A DNA stretch of 64,000 bases from WTAW01 sp964406575 (GCA_964406575.1 CAYOSH010000001.1:1-64000), one strand, 5' to 3'; positions 35,393-44,582 are shown, counted from the stretch's first letter. The notes: a model not told the origin generated them from the letters alone. Numbers and translations: made by a program.

Positions 35393-35433
35393 CCTTCTTG
35401 TGTGATGAGAGCGGATTGAGAGAAGGCCCAAAT

Positions 35434-35462
35434 ATAATAGCACCACAAAAATCCATTTTCAA
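35434..35462 (-). promoter_or_regulatory. dnaA promoter
   Basis: On the minus strand TTGAAA, a 17-base spacer and TATTAT, with an 80-base leader to the ATG. The hexamers match consensus at five of six. Confidence 0.6.
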
Positions 35463-35619
35463 GAACAATTAATGTTAATATTCATTAAAAATGTCGCTAG
35501 TCATAACAAAACACACGATTCCTGCGATTTTTGCTGACTGCAAGGACTAGGGGCTCGGGAAATAAGCATACAGCACACGAATCCACTGACATGGAGCGGA
35601 TGCATGAACGATCAGGAAT

Positions 35620-38583
35620 TTAAAAGTCGAATCCAATCCAGAACTTTGTCATCCAGCCCGTCGTGACATTCCATTCAAAGGGTTTGCTGATGCTTTCCCA
35701 CTCCAGCCCCTTCACGAATTCGATATGCATGGGAAAGCCCAAGAAAAAGGTCTGGAAGCCAAAGCCGAAAGAGCCGATGGCTTCATATTCATAGCCTATG
35801 GGTATTCCATTCTCGTCAAATCCGATATATCTGAAATACTTTGGCGGGTAGCCTTTCATCTTCGACCTTCCGATGTCGAAAAAGAGCGCTCCACGCACGG
35901 GGCCAAGAAGACCCAGAAGAGTGTTCCATTGGTGCACGAGCGGAATCCGGAACTCGATATTCCCGAACCATGCCTCGGTTCCGGTGAGAGAGTAATAATA
36001 TACAGAGCGGATCTGGTTATTACCCCCAAAATAGGTCACATATGGGGTTTTTCCATAGCTCCCGAACACGTTGAGCCTTAAGGCAAGCAGGGCATCTCCT
36101 CCGATATGGATGTATTGGCGCAAATCCGCCCTCACTGTGGTGTTGACTAAAAAACTGTCAGAGACCGGAATAGCCTGCTGAACGGACAAGGCGAAGGTGT
36201 TTCCTGCAAGAGGACCAAAAAACCTGAAGCGGGTCGTTTCTCCTACGAGAGCAAAGGTTAAACCCAGCATGTTTCCTTTCAGGAAATAATTGTACTGTGT
36301 CCCTCTGTAATCGAGAATTTGGTTTATGTAAGGGTCGTAGAAATCTTCTTGCCAACGCTGGAAAAATACGGACCCCTGTGCTCGGTAGTACCGGTTGATC
36401 GGGTAAAATCCGCTGACTGTGGCGCCAGAGATGTCGCGTGTGGCAATGGCATCCGAGTAGGACAGAAAGTTATACAAATAAGGATCGTAGTAGGTATAGG
36501 AAGGATAGTAAAACTGCGTGTATGCATACACCTCCGCAGCGTACTGGAACCTATTCTTTTGGTTGTAGAACGCGAACTGGTAGGACCGGAAGCTCCTCAC
36601 CTGATAAGCGAGGATGGTGAATGTGTAATCGGCGAACAGGTCAGAAAAGGCGATGGCGGTCCCCCCATAGATCGACCCATCGGTGGAGATCACGGCTTCT
36701 ACGGGTGGCCTTCCCGAGAGATAGAGCTTCCCGATGCCTTTTTGTGGTTGGATTTCCTCTTTGTTCACCTCGAGAGTCAGGATAGGCTCGAACTGTTCAA
36801 ACGTCTCTTCCGGCTTAACTGTATCAAAGGTCACGACCTTCTCCAATTCCGGCTTGAGTTCACTTTTATAGATCTGGAATGCCCCTTTGTTGAAGGAAGA
36901 AAAGACAACGGTGTTCTTTTCATTGGGAAGCGGAGAGGGAAAGAAATTGCCGGTCCTGACGTCTGTATAACGCTTGAACTCGCCTGTGTCCAGGGATAGA
37001 GAGTAGATGTTGGAAGACTCTCTCATATCTCCGGAAAAAAAGAGCTCTTTGGCATCTGCTGAGAATTCAGGAGTGATGGTGTTTCCGGGACCAAAAGTCA
37101 GCTGTGTTTTTTTATTCAGGTTGTCGATGGGAGAGATAAAGAGCTTGTCATATTTATCAAGCCTTATCGAATAGGCCACCCTGTCGCCGCTTGGGGAGAA
37201 GGTGACGGCCTTCTCGTAAAGTTCGTCTTGAGTCAAATTCCGAACTTCCTCGGTCGCGAGGTCGATCTTGTATATGTCATGGATTCCGTTGTTAAAAGCG
37301 ACATAGAGGAGTGAGTCTTCTGTCGGATAAAAGGCCGGGGAGGTGGGTTGGTCTTGGAGGATTTTGATCTCATTAAGGGTTTTTCCCGTCAATGCGCTGA
37401 CGATGAACAGAGAGTACTTCTGTCCCGAACGTCCGAAAAATGCGATTCTGTCTCCGTCCGGAGACCAGGCCAACAGCTTGCCTTCGGAGGGGTCGATACT
37501 GTATCGGATGAACTCATACTTGAGAGTGTACCCTTTTGTGATGTTTTTGAGAACTTTGCCATCTTTTGTGGAGAGCAGGACTATATCGATGTCGAGGTCT
37601 TTCACGTTGAATGTCAGCACCGCAACGACGTCTCCGGAGGGGGACAGGGCGTGAGAGAAGGCAAAGTAATAATTGTTCAGGGGATACTGAGGGCCCATAG
37701 GGAGGCTGTAGTCTTCTGGATTATCTCGCAGGAGCAAGTCTTTGTATTTTAGGCGGAGGTACTTTTTAAATTCGTGATTGAACTCCTGAGGCTTTTTTTT
37801 GAAGGTCTTCCAGATTGGGTCCGAGCGTCCGATGAAGGAGGAATTTTTCATGGATTGCCAGAACTCCCGGATCGCATTTTTTCCGTATTCTTGCTCAATA
37901 TATTCATAGAGGGCGTGTCCAAAGTCATAAGCGGGATCGCGGGGCAGCGGGTATTGGGAGAACAGTTGTCCGCGCTCTGTCATCTCGGGTAAGCGGTCGT
38001 TGAGCACGGTATCCCTAACGATCAAGGATGACCAGGAAGACCAGTCGCCGGTGTTATACTCAGAAAAGCCTTCTAAAATCCAGAGGGGAGGCTGGGTGAC
38101 AGCATAGATCACCCCGCCGGGGCTTCCCCAAAGGAGGTCGTACTCGAAGATATGGGTCAATTCATGAGCGATGAGGTCCTGCAGCTCGTCTGGAGGCATG
38201 TCACCGTGCAATGCGACCCTGTAAAGGAGGGGCTCCGCCACACCAAGGACCCCTTCGGGGATGTTGTACAGGTTGGTCTGTTGAAAATCGGTCAAAGTTT
38301 TGTAGAAGAGAAGAGGAACGGGTGCAGAGAGCTCATGCTTGATGTCACGACTGATCTTTTGGTAGGCGCTCTCTGCGTAAGACGCGAGCGCCTTCAAGGT
38401 TCTCGTGTCTTTTGTGTAGTAGTAGATGTCGAAGTGTGCAGTCTCGTATTTGTCCCACTCAAAATTGACATAATTGACTTTGTTCTTTCCGTAATAAGGA
38501 ATGTAGTAGAATTGGCCAAATCCCATTTGCGCTACGAGCACAAAAAATGAGATACAGACAATAATTTTTATGTGTTTTTTCAT
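35620..38583 (-). CDS. Outer-membrane protein: peptidase MA-like, PD40 propeller and barrel
   Basis: A 987-residue exported protein in three parts. After a signal peptide (to about residue 24) is a metallopeptidase-like region with HELTH at 140-144 and a downstream WILEGFSEY, the zinc-ligand pattern of peptidase MA families. The middle (about 300-590) repeats TolB-like PD40 motifs (SPSGDVVAVL, SPDGDRIAFFG, SPSGDRVAYS). The last 300 residues are rich in aromatic beta strands and end in WIGFDF, an outer-membrane barrel terminus. Last gene of a three-gene operon with two lipoproteins. The substrate is unknown; whether the peptidase is active is inferred from the motif. Confidence 0.8.
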   Translation of the reverse strand: MKKHIKIIVCISFFVLVAQMGFGQFYYIPYYGKNKVNYVNFEWDKYETAHFDIYYYTKDTRTLKALASYAESAYQKISRDIKHELSAPVPLLFYKTLTDFQQTNLYNIPEGVLGVAEPLLYRVALHGDMPPDELQDLIAHELTHIFEYDLLWGSPGGVIYAVTQPPLWILEGFSEYNTGDWSSWSSLIVRDTVLNDRLPEMTERGQLFSQYPLPRDPAYDFGHALYEYIEQEYGKNAIREFWQSMKNSSFIGRSDPIWKTFKKKPQEFNHEFKKYLRLKYKDLLLRDNPEDYSLPMGPQYPLNNYYFAFSHALSPSGDVVAVLTFNVKDLDIDIVLLSTKDGKVLKNITKGYTLKYEFIRYSIDPSEGKLLAWSPDGDRIAFFGRSGQKYSLFIVSALTGKTLNEIKILQDQPTSPAFYPTEDSLLYVAFNNGIHDIYKIDLATEEVRNLTQDELYEKAVTFSPSGDRVAYSIRLDKYDKLFISPIDNLNKKTQLTFGPGNTITPEFSADAKELFFSGDMRESSNIYSLSLDTGEFKRYTDVRTGNFFPSPLPNEKNTVVFSSFNKGAFQIYKSELKPELEKVVTFDTVKPEETFEQFEPILTLEVNKEEIQPQKGIGKLYLSGRPPVEAVISTDGSIYGGTAIAFSDLFADYTFTILAYQVRSFRSYQFAFYNQKNRFQYAAEVYAYTQFYYPSYTYYDPYLYNFLSYSDAIATRDISGATVSGFYPINRYYRAQGSVFFQRWQEDFYDPYINQILDYRGTQYNYFLKGNMLGLTFALVGETTRFRFFGPLAGNTFALSVQQAIPVSDSFLVNTTVRADLRQYIHIGGDALLALRLNVFGSYGKTPYVTYFGGNNQIRSVYYYSLTGTEAWFGNIEFRIPLVHQWNTLLGLLGPVRGALFFDIGRSKMKGYPPKYFRYIGFDENGIPIGYEYEAIGSFGFGFQTFFLGFPMHIEFVKGLEWESISKPFEWNVTTGWMTKFWIGFDF

Positions 38584-38595
38584 CGGGACTCCTAA

Positions 38596-39264
38596 TTACT
38601 TGGCGATGAGAAATCTTTCTTGGAGGAGTTCCTCACCCAGAAAAGCCTGAAAGAGTTTATCTTTGACGCTCTGAATGAGGTCAAAATAGGCAAAATAGGC
38701 GGTTTGATTCGGATTTTGGTAGTTCCGCGTTTCCTTAAAGTCTTTTTGATAGAGCACTTTTCCTGTCTTTGCATCGATCAGATAGAGATTAAAAAAAAGC
38801 GTGAAAAATTTCCGCTCCTCAAGCCCTGTTTTATCCGGGAAGGGATCTTCGAACTGACGTTTTTCTCTGTCCACAAGAGCTTTCCGGACTTCCGATTTGT
38901 ATTCGAGCGATCCCGTAAAAAAAATCGCATCTTTGTCATCCGTCGGGATGGCTTTCCAAAATTCCTCTTGCTTGAAAGAATCCTCTCCTTCAGGGGTGAC
39001 TTCAGCTCTCGAAACGGGGATCTGGACGTTCTTGCCGAACTCAAAAGCGAAGTAATCCGTGGTCTCCTTGTTCAGGTCAAAATCAGCTCTCTTCTCAAGG
39101 ATGAGAAAGTTTGTTACGAGCATCTCTTGGTATCTCGCCAATTCGAAGGAGACGGCTCTAGGCATTTCGACCCGCAGCCTCCAGTATTGCCCCCCTGAGG
39201 AGCAAGCACACAGGAAAACCACAAAAAGCAGCCAAACCCATTTATTGGTTTTTAGGAATTTCAT
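38596..39264 (-). CDS. Lipoprotein of unknown function
   Basis: A 222-residue lipoprotein, with a signal ending in the lipobox FLCAC near residue 22. The mature part contains no family I recognise. It overlaps the TPR gene by 23 bases and precedes the barrel protease by 12, so it probably joins a common outer-membrane assembly. The ATG at 39264 is chosen over a start five codons earlier because the signal peptide then begins normally. Marked as conserved only by its genomic context. Confidence 0.65.
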   Translation of the reverse strand: MKFLKTNKWVWLLFVVFLCACSSGGQYWRLRVEMPRAVSFELARYQEMLVTNFLILEKRADFDLNKETTDYFAFEFGKNVQIPVSRAEVTPEGEDSFKQEEFWKAIPTDDKDAIFFTGSLEYKSEVRKALVDREKRQFEDPFPDKTGLEERKFFTLFFNLYLIDAKTGKVLYQKDFKETRNYQNPNQTAYFAYFDLIQSVKDKLFQAFLGEELLQERFLIAK

Positions 39265-39601
39265 TTTTTCTCGCCTCATAGCGTTTCATGAACTGTTGAA
39301 AGTTGGCATTGATATGTTTATCATCCGGTTTCAGTTTCAAGGCCAGATCATACTCCTTTTTAGCCTCTTCCCAGAGTGCTTTTTTTTCATAGGCCACCGC
39401 CAGGTTGTTGTGCGCGGAGGCGGAGTTGGGGTCCGTTTGTAAAACTTTTTTCCACCGGAATATCGCCTCGTCCCACAGATCGAGCTTTGCCGCTTCGATG
39501 CCGAAGCGCATCTCATCGCCGGGCATCGAAGAGGAGCATTGTGTGATGACCAAGACAAGGGGGAGCAGTATAAGTCCCCAAATTATAAGATGATTTTTCA
39601 T
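39242..39601 (-). CDS. TPR-containing lipoprotein
   Basis: A 119-residue protein with a lipoprotein signal (VLVITQCSSS, cysteine at 22) and about two TPR repeats (LWDEAIFRWKKVL, NNLAVAYEKKALWEEA). TPR repeats usually mediate protein contacts, so it probably scaffolds the two downstream gene products. First gene of the operon; a weak TTGACG-type -35 lies upstream. Confidence 0.7.
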   Translation of the reverse strand: MKNHLIIWGLILLPLVLVITQCSSSMPGDEMRFGIEAAKLDLWDEAIFRWKKVLQTDPNSASAHNNLAVAYEKKALWEEAKKEYDLALKLKPDDKHINANFQQFMKRYEARKNEIPKNQ

Positions 39602-39761
39602 CTTTTTATCCTCTTAATCTACAGTACTGTTTTTTTTTTCGTTCGTCAAGCATGCCGAATATTATGCAAAATTTGTACCAACTCCTCCAGGCAGAGTGTT
39701 GTTGGACGAAAGCATGGATTGTTACAAAATGGGGACACCTGACTCTCTTCCATACAAAGAT

Positions 39762-39791
39762 GTTGGATTTTTTCGATAAAGTGTGCTATAA
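39762..39791 (+). promoter_or_regulatory. Possible rpmB promoter
   Basis: TTGGAT, an 18-base spacer and TATAAG, 42 bases before the ATG. The -35 is poor, so this is a weak call. Confidence 0.35.
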
Positions 39792-39833
39792 GATATTCCT
39801 TTCAAAACCTAGTTCACCATTATGAGTTAAACG

Positions 39834-40025
39834 ATGCCTAAAGTTTGTGAGATTTGCGGAAAAGGGCCGAGTTTCGGGCAGTCTGTCAGCCATTCCCATA
39901 AGGCCTCCAAGAAAAAATGGAAGCCGAATTTGCAGCATGTGAAAGCACAGACGAAATCAGGCCCGAAAAGGATCTGGGTGTGCACGCGGTGCCTTCGTAC
40001 GGGCAGGGTGGCTAAGATCCTCTAG
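39834..40025 (+). CDS. rpmB: 50S ribosomal protein L28, zinc-binding form
   Basis: A 63-residue large-subunit protein with CEICG at the start and CTRCL near the end (the C+ type), and the family core GKGPSFGQSVSHSHKASKK. It ends two bases before the RelA/SpoT homologue's stop on the other strand. No strong ribosome binding site is visible. Confidence 0.96.
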   Translation: MPKVCEICGKGPSFGQSVSHSHKASKKKWKPNLQHVKAQTKSGPKRIWVCTRCLRTGRVAKIL

Positions 40026-40027
40026 CC

Positions 40028-42181
40028 TTAAACTCTCTCCACAGAAAAGATCTCTGTGATCCCAGAAATCCTATCAGTAATATTTTGGAGATGCTCAACA
40101 TCGCGGATGTTGATGGTGAGCTTGATCTGTGCCCTCTTATCAGGAAAAGTGATCACCTCTGCTTTTGTGATATTGCTTTTTTGTTGAGCGATCACCGCGG
40201 TGAGTTTGGCCAGGACACCAGGTGAATCTTCACCCTGGATCAGAAGCGTTCCTGTGTAAAGGCCTTTTATTGTTTTGTCCCAAGAGGCCTCAACTATTCG
40301 CTGCGGGTCCAGGATTTCTTTTGTGACCAGTGGACAGCGAAGTGCATGGACTGTTATTCCCTTTCCTGAAGTGATATAACCGACGATCGGCTCTCCTTTG
40401 ATGGGATTGCAGCATTTCGCCAGTTTTGTTGAGGCGCCTTTCTCTTTTTTCACTCGGACGACAGCCTCTGGTTTTTTCTTGACTTTTGTGACGACCCTTC
40501 CAAGGAGAGAAGCTTTTTTCTTAGCGATGTCCATTTCCGGGAAAATTTTTTCCATAAGGCGTCTGTTAAGGACGATCTTTCCGAATCCCAAAAGTGCGTA
40601 GAAGTTTTCCATTTTCTTTATCTTGAAGGGGACTGCCTGAGATATGCGAGCCCTCAGAGCAGGGCCTTTTTTGACCGCAGGCGAAAGGGTGTATTTTTCC
40701 AGTTCCTTCTCCCACATCTTTTTCCCGAGCGAGGTGTTTTTTATCCGTTCCTGTTGGTTGAGCCAGCGCTTGATATGATGCCTGGCTTTGGAAGTATAGG
40801 CCGTGTTCAACCAATCTCTGCTCGGAGTTTTATTAGGGTCTTGTAGGATTTCAACGATGTCTCCTGGCTTGAGGAAGGTTTTTAGAGGCGCCAGCTTTCC
40901 GTTGATTCTCGCGCCCGCGGCATGGAGTCCCAGTTCAGAGTGAATACGGAAAGCGAAGTCGAGAACGGTTGCGCCAAGTGGCAGGGTGATAATGGTTCCC
41001 TGCGGAGTGAACACATAGACCTCTTCTGGAATGAGGTCGATTTTTAAGCTTTTCAAAAATTCTCTCGGGCTTTTTTGTTCTTTGTAAAGCTCTGCAACCT
41101 CCCGTAGCCAGAGCAGCCTTTTGTCCTCTTTCACCAGGGCTTTGGGATCAGCCTCTTTGTAGCGCCAGTGTGCGGAAATGCCGTTTTCTGCCAGGTCATG
41201 CATGTCTTGGGTTCGAAACTGGATTTCGATTGTCTTATTTTTCCCTGTGATGATGGTTGTGTGCAATGCCTGGTAAAGATTGGGTTTAGGCATGGCGATA
41301 AAATCTCTGAACCTTTGGGGGATATGGGGCCAGGCTTGGTGTACGATGCCGAGGGCTGCATAACAGTTTTTTACCGTGTCTGTTATCAGCCGGAGCGCCA
41401 TAAAGTCAAAGACCTGGTTGAAGGAGATGTGTCGCCGGGACATCTTGTTGAATATGCTATAAGGGCGTTTTATGCGCGAGAATATTTGTGCAGGGATCTG
41501 GTGCTCTTTCATCAGTTGGGCAAGCTGTTTTTTGATGCCCTTGAGTTCTTTTTCCGCCTTTTTTTTCAGGGGGTCCACTAATGCTGCGATCTTGAAGTAA
41601 TTCTCCGAGTCGACATACCGGAAAGAGAGGTCTTCAAGCTCGGCCTTTATCCTCCCCATCCCCAACCTGTTGGCAATGGGGGCGTAGATTTCCAATGTTT
41701 CTTTTGCGATCTGCTTTTGTTTGTTTTCTGGCAAAAATTTGAGCGTTTTGAGGTTGTGGATCCTGTCCGCGAGCTTGATAAAGATGACCCGGACATCATC
41801 TGTCGTGGCCAGGATGATTTTTCGGATGCTCTCTGCCTTCCGTGATTCTGGAGAGGACGCTTCGACAAGGCTGATCTTGGTTATGCCTTCGATCAAACGA
41901 GCAACAGCACTGCCAAAAGTCTTTTCGATCTCCGGGGCTGTGACCTCTGTGTCCTCCAGGACATCGTGCAGAATCCCGGCTACGAGGGTTGTGGCATCCA
42001 TCTTCATGTCGGCAAGCATGCTGGCGACTTCCAAGGGATGGCTGAGATAGGGCTCCCCAGAGCGACGGACTTGACCTTTGTGTGCCTGTGCAGCAAAAAC
42101 ATAGGCTTTTTTGAGAAGGGTTATTTCATGCTCCGTGTAGAAGGAGGTCACTTTTTCCAGGATGTTGTCGAAACGAATCAT
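40028..42181 (-). CDS. relA: Bifunctional (p)ppGpp synthetase/hydrolase, RelA/SpoT homologue
   Basis: Makes and breaks the stringent-response alarmone. The 717 residues have the HD hydrolase domain with its metal pair in GILHDVLEDTE, the synthetase domain with RIKRPYSIFNKM and the substrate block DFIAMPKPNLYQALHTT, a TGS domain (VYVFTPQGTIITLPLGAT) and a C-terminal ACT domain. Both catalytic parts look intact, so it is probably bifunctional; I cannot tell which direction dominates. It reads on toward gmhB after about 85 bases, with a small gap of no visible function. Confidence 0.95.
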   Translation of the reverse strand: MIRFDNILEKVTSFYTEHEITLLKKAYVFAAQAHKGQVRRSGEPYLSHPLEVASMLADMKMDATTLVAGILHDVLEDTEVTAPEIEKTFGSAVARLIEGITKISLVEASSPESRKAESIRKIILATTDDVRVIFIKLADRIHNLKTLKFLPENKQKQIAKETLEIYAPIANRLGMGRIKAELEDLSFRYVDSENYFKIAALVDPLKKKAEKELKGIKKQLAQLMKEHQIPAQIFSRIKRPYSIFNKMSRRHISFNQVFDFMALRLITDTVKNCYAALGIVHQAWPHIPQRFRDFIAMPKPNLYQALHTTIITGKNKTIEIQFRTQDMHDLAENGISAHWRYKEADPKALVKEDKRLLWLREVAELYKEQKSPREFLKSLKIDLIPEEVYVFTPQGTIITLPLGATVLDFAFRIHSELGLHAAGARINGKLAPLKTFLKPGDIVEILQDPNKTPSRDWLNTAYTSKARHHIKRWLNQQERIKNTSLGKKMWEKELEKYTLSPAVKKGPALRARISQAVPFKIKKMENFYALLGFGKIVLNRRLMEKIFPEMDIAKKKASLLGRVVTKVKKKPEAVVRVKKEKGASTKLAKCCNPIKGEPIVGYITSGKGITVHALRCPLVTKEILDPQRIVEASWDKTIKGLYTGTLLIQGEDSPGVLAKLTAVIAQQKSNITKAEVITFPDKRAQIKLTINIRDVEHLQNITDRISGITEIFSVERV

Positions 42182-42266
42182 TGATGGCCATTATCTAGAA
42201 TACAGAATTCGGCATGCAGAATCCAGACTTAAAGTTACCTCATCGTCTAGTGCCCCTGAGAGAACT

Positions 42267-42857
42267 CTACTCGGATGAAGAGAGTTTTTTATCATTTTCG
42301 AGAATCCAGTCTGCCGCTTCGAGTAAGTCTTGGGCTACAAAAGCCGGCTGTATTCCCTCCTCAGAGAGGTTGCGCAGCGCTTTATAGCCATGGCCGGTCA
42401 GAAGAAGTATTGGCGTGGCCTCGATGTTCAAACCAAATTGGATGTCTTCTATTTTGTCCCCGACCATGTAAGAATTCTTGAGGGAGATGTTAAGTTCCTC
42501 GGCAGCCTTGATCGCCATCCCTGGATTGGGTTTGCGGCAAGAGCAGTCTTTCCTGTATTGCGGGTCCATCGAAGCGATATAATGGGGACAGTAATAAATT
42601 CCATCCAGTCGGGCGTTGTTCCTGAGGAAGAGATTGCGCATTTGTTGATGAATATCCTGAAGATTTTTTTCTTCAATAAGCCCTCGTCCGATCCCTGATT
42701 GATTTGTTACGACCACGGTGAGAAGACCCGAGCGGTTTATCTTCCTGATCGCATCAAAGCTGTACGGGTAGACCTCGATAGCCGCGAAGGAGTTGGGATA
42801 ACCGACGTCTTTGTTGAGGGTGCCGTCTCTATCGAGAAAAACAGCTCTTTTTTTCAT
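42267..42857 (-). CDS. gmhB: D-glycero-beta-D-manno-heptose-1,7-bisphosphate 7-phosphatase
   Basis: A HAD phosphatase that removes the 7-phosphate in heptose synthesis for LPS. Its 196 residues have FLDRDGTLNKDVGYP at the start, the zinc site CPHY...CSCRKPNPGM and VGDKIEDI. It overlaps the waaF end by four bases, so the heptose-modification and heptose-transfer genes are translated together. Confidence 0.92.
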   Translation of the reverse strand: MKKRAVFLDRDGTLNKDVGYPNSFAAIEVYPYSFDAIRKINRSGLLTVVVTNQSGIGRGLIEEKNLQDIHQQMRNLFLRNNARLDGIYYCPHYIASMDPQYRKDCSCRKPNPGMAIKAAEELNISLKNSYMVGDKIEDIQFGLNIEATPILLLTGHGYKALRNLSEEGIQPAFVAQDLLEAADWILENDKKLSSSE

Positions 42858-43858
42858 TTCAGGAATTCTTGGCAGGCCTCATAGACTTTTAATGGCGAAA
42901 TTTGTGTCATACATTGGTGTTCAAACGGACATTCCCTGTAGGAACAAGGCCAGCACGGCACCTCGTTTTTGAACACTGTCGACGGGCTCTGGTACGGACC
43001 TGTGATTTGAGGGTCTGTGGGTCCGAACAGAGCGATAACCGGCACCTTCAGGGCGTTGGCCAGGTGCATGGGGCCGGTGTCGTTGCTGATGAACAGGGCA
43101 GACTGACCGATCACTCCGGCCAGCTGTGGGATTGTGGTTTTTCCCGTCAGGATAATGGGCTTTTTTTTCAGGGAGGAGGCGATGGATTCCGCGATTTTTG
43201 TGTCGGTGTCCGTGCCGATGAGGAGGATCTCTGCGTCAAAGTGTGTCTGGAGCAGTCCTGCAAGTTCTGCGAAATGATCCGCTGGCCATCGCTTGGCGGG
43301 GCCGAAGGCCGCTCCCGGACTCATGGTGGTGATCGGTTTATGGGGATGCGCTCCTAGTGATCGGAGGGTGTCGCTTGCTTTTCTTTTATCTTCCTCTCTC
43401 ATCGGGTAGTCCAGGAGTGGCGGGGTGGTCTCCAATCCGAGTTTGGAAAGGAGTTTAAGGTAGTAATATATGTGATGACCTCGCGATTCCAATGGGTGTG
43501 TCCGTACCCTTTTGGTGATCAGGAGATGGCGTCCATCCCTTGCGTAGCCCCATCGATGGGGGATTTTTGCCAGGAAGAAGAGGAGGGCCGAACCGAATGA
43601 GTTTGTGAAAAGTATTCCGATATCAAAACCATATTCTTTCAATTTGTGCGCATCTAGAGCTACGCTCTTGAAGCTGCTTCTGTTCGAGAGAGAGATGGTT
43701 CCCTGTATCAAGTCCAGGGGAGCAAAGATCCCTCCTGTCCACTCTGAAACGGCGACCCAGATCTCCGCATCGGGATAGTTTTTTCTCAGAGAGTATAGCG
43801 CTGGCAAGGAGAGGATTGCGTCTCCGATCCAGTTAGGGGCACGAACAACGATTTTCAT
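42854..43858 (-). CDS. waaF: Lipopolysaccharide heptosyltransferase II-like (GT9)
   Basis: Adds heptose to the LPS core at the inner membrane. From the ATG at 43858 (MKIVVRAPNWIGDAILSLPA) it has 334 residues. GT9 marks are SPGAAFGPAKRW and SNDTGPMHLANAL followed by ALFGPTDPQITGP. Whether it transfers the first or second heptose cannot be fixed by eye, so the F assignment is by overall resemblance. The longer start 22 codons upstream seems unlikely. Confidence 0.88.
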   Translation of the reverse strand: MKIVVRAPNWIGDAILSLPALYSLRKNYPDAEIWVAVSEWTGGIFAPLDLIQGTISLSNRSSFKSVALDAHKLKEYGFDIGILFTNSFGSALLFFLAKIPHRWGYARDGRHLLITKRVRTHPLESRGHHIYYYLKLLSKLGLETTPPLLDYPMREEDKRKASDTLRSLGAHPHKPITTMSPGAAFGPAKRWPADHFAELAGLLQTHFDAEILLIGTDTDTKIAESIASSLKKKPIILTGKTTIPQLAGVIGQSALFISNDTGPMHLANALKVPVIALFGPTDPQITGPYQSPSTVFKNEVPCWPCSYRECPFEHQCMTQISPLKVYEACQEFLK

Positions 43859-43916
43859 CCCATCAATTGTATTCCCTTCCCCTATTCTTGTCAAAGACCC
43901 AAAGATCCGAGCAAGT

Positions 43917-43933
43917 ATTTCCAAATCCGTGAT
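43917..43933 (+). repeat. ATTTCCAAATCCGTGAT repeat, copy 1
   Basis: This 17-base word recurs exactly at 46176-46192, and its AAATCCGTGAT core also occurs at 44613-44623. Together the two long copies flank the FmdB-like gene and the MEMO-AMMECR1 gene. Confidence 0.5.
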
Positions 43934-43978
43934 GTATGCTATCCGAGTGTCCCAATTGATGATTGCGAAAATACACTC

Positions 43979-43999
43979 AGTTTCCCCAACGGGGAAACT
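43979..43999. terminator. Perfect hairpin, possible terminator
   Basis: AGTTTCCCC and GGGGAAACT pair perfectly over nine bases around an AAC loop. No T-run follows, so it could be a terminator of the minus-strand genes, a protein site or part of a repeat. Confidence 0.35.
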
Positions 44000-44017
44000 T
44001 CGCTCGGATCCGGGGAG

Positions 44018-44073
44018 GCGTCCTTATTTCTGTGACGGCATGAATAGATATTTTTTTATTGATTGATCAGATT
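44018..44073 (+). repeat. 57-base intergenic repeat, copy 2
   Basis: Same-direction partner of 11764-11820, sharing its first 28 bases at 24 positions and its last 17 at 16. Confidence 0.5.
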
Positions 44074-44170
44074 CCGTGGGAGAGAAAAACCATTTAAAAC
44101 GTGTCAAATCTGAGGGTTTTCCAGGGATTCGTTTTGGAAATCACCAATCTGGGCATTCAGTACGTATGCC

Positions 44171-44198
44171 ATCACGGTTTTGAAGATGCTTCCGTGAT
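44171..44198. repeat. ATCACGG/CCGTGAT inverted repeat
   Basis: Seven-base arms around 14 bases, containing TTTTGAAGATGCTTCC, which resembles ATTTGAAAATGCTTCC near 46233. The arm CCGTGAT is the core shared by the other repeats. Confidence 0.45.
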
Positions 44199-44237
44199 CC
44201 GCTCGGGTTCATGGCAGAGGATGATCCGGTCTGCAGC

Positions 44238-44528
44238 TCAATTCTTGAGGGGTGGCTGTTTTTCCGTTTTTTTAGGGGTGGCTTTTTCAGATTTTTTCGT
44301 CTCTTTTGTCTCGGGGGGGGGAGGTTCTTGTTCTTTTTGAGCCGGCAGTTTTTTGGCGTAATCCGTGATGTAAAAACCACTGCCCTTGAATTGGATGGCC
44401 GGGGCTGAGATGGTTTTTGTAACAGGCCCGCCGCATTTGATGCACACCTTTACTGGAGGGTCGTTAGCCTTTTGGATGATCTCAAAACAGGCTCCACACT
44501 TTGAACATTTATATTCGTACAGAGGCAT
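44238..44528 (-). CDS. FmdB family zinc ribbon protein
   Basis: A 96-residue protein with MPLYEYKCSKCG and CIKCGGPV, the FmdB-type zinc ribbon, then a proline- and glutamate-rich tail with a lysine-rich end. The family role is uncertain, often described as regulatory. A promoter with an exact TATAAT is 28 bases upstream of its start. It ends before a repeat-filled gap. Confidence 0.85.
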   Translation of the reverse strand: MPLYEYKCSKCGACFEIIQKANDPPVKVCIKCGGPVTKTISAPAIQFKGSGFYITDYAKKLPAQKEQEPPPPETKETKKSEKATPKKTEKQPPLKN

Positions 44529-44554
44529 CTTCGTTTCTCGTTCAGGAGAGCCCC

Positions 44555-44582
44555 ATTATAGCAAACTCCCAGGATATTACAA
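44555..44582 (-). promoter_or_regulatory. Promoter of the FmdB-like gene
   Basis: On the minus strand TTGTAA, a 16-base spacer and TATAAT, the -10 exact and the -35 four of six. Confidence 0.5.

Larger units (their letters stand above)
43859..44237. other. Gap with several repeats and hairpins between waaF and the FmdB-like gene
   Basis: This 379-base gap holds ATTTCCAAATCCGTGAT (43917-43933), a 9-base perfect hairpin (43979-43999), the second 57-base repeat copy (44018-44073) and an ATCACGG/CCGTGAT inverted repeat (44171-44198). No gene is evident. It is unusually dense in repeats for this window. Confidence 0.6.

Noticed and set aside
36319..36999. A 226-residue plus-strand frame opposite the barrel protein
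   Set aside because: No motifs, no promoter or ribosome binding site, and it is fully antisense to a recognised gene.
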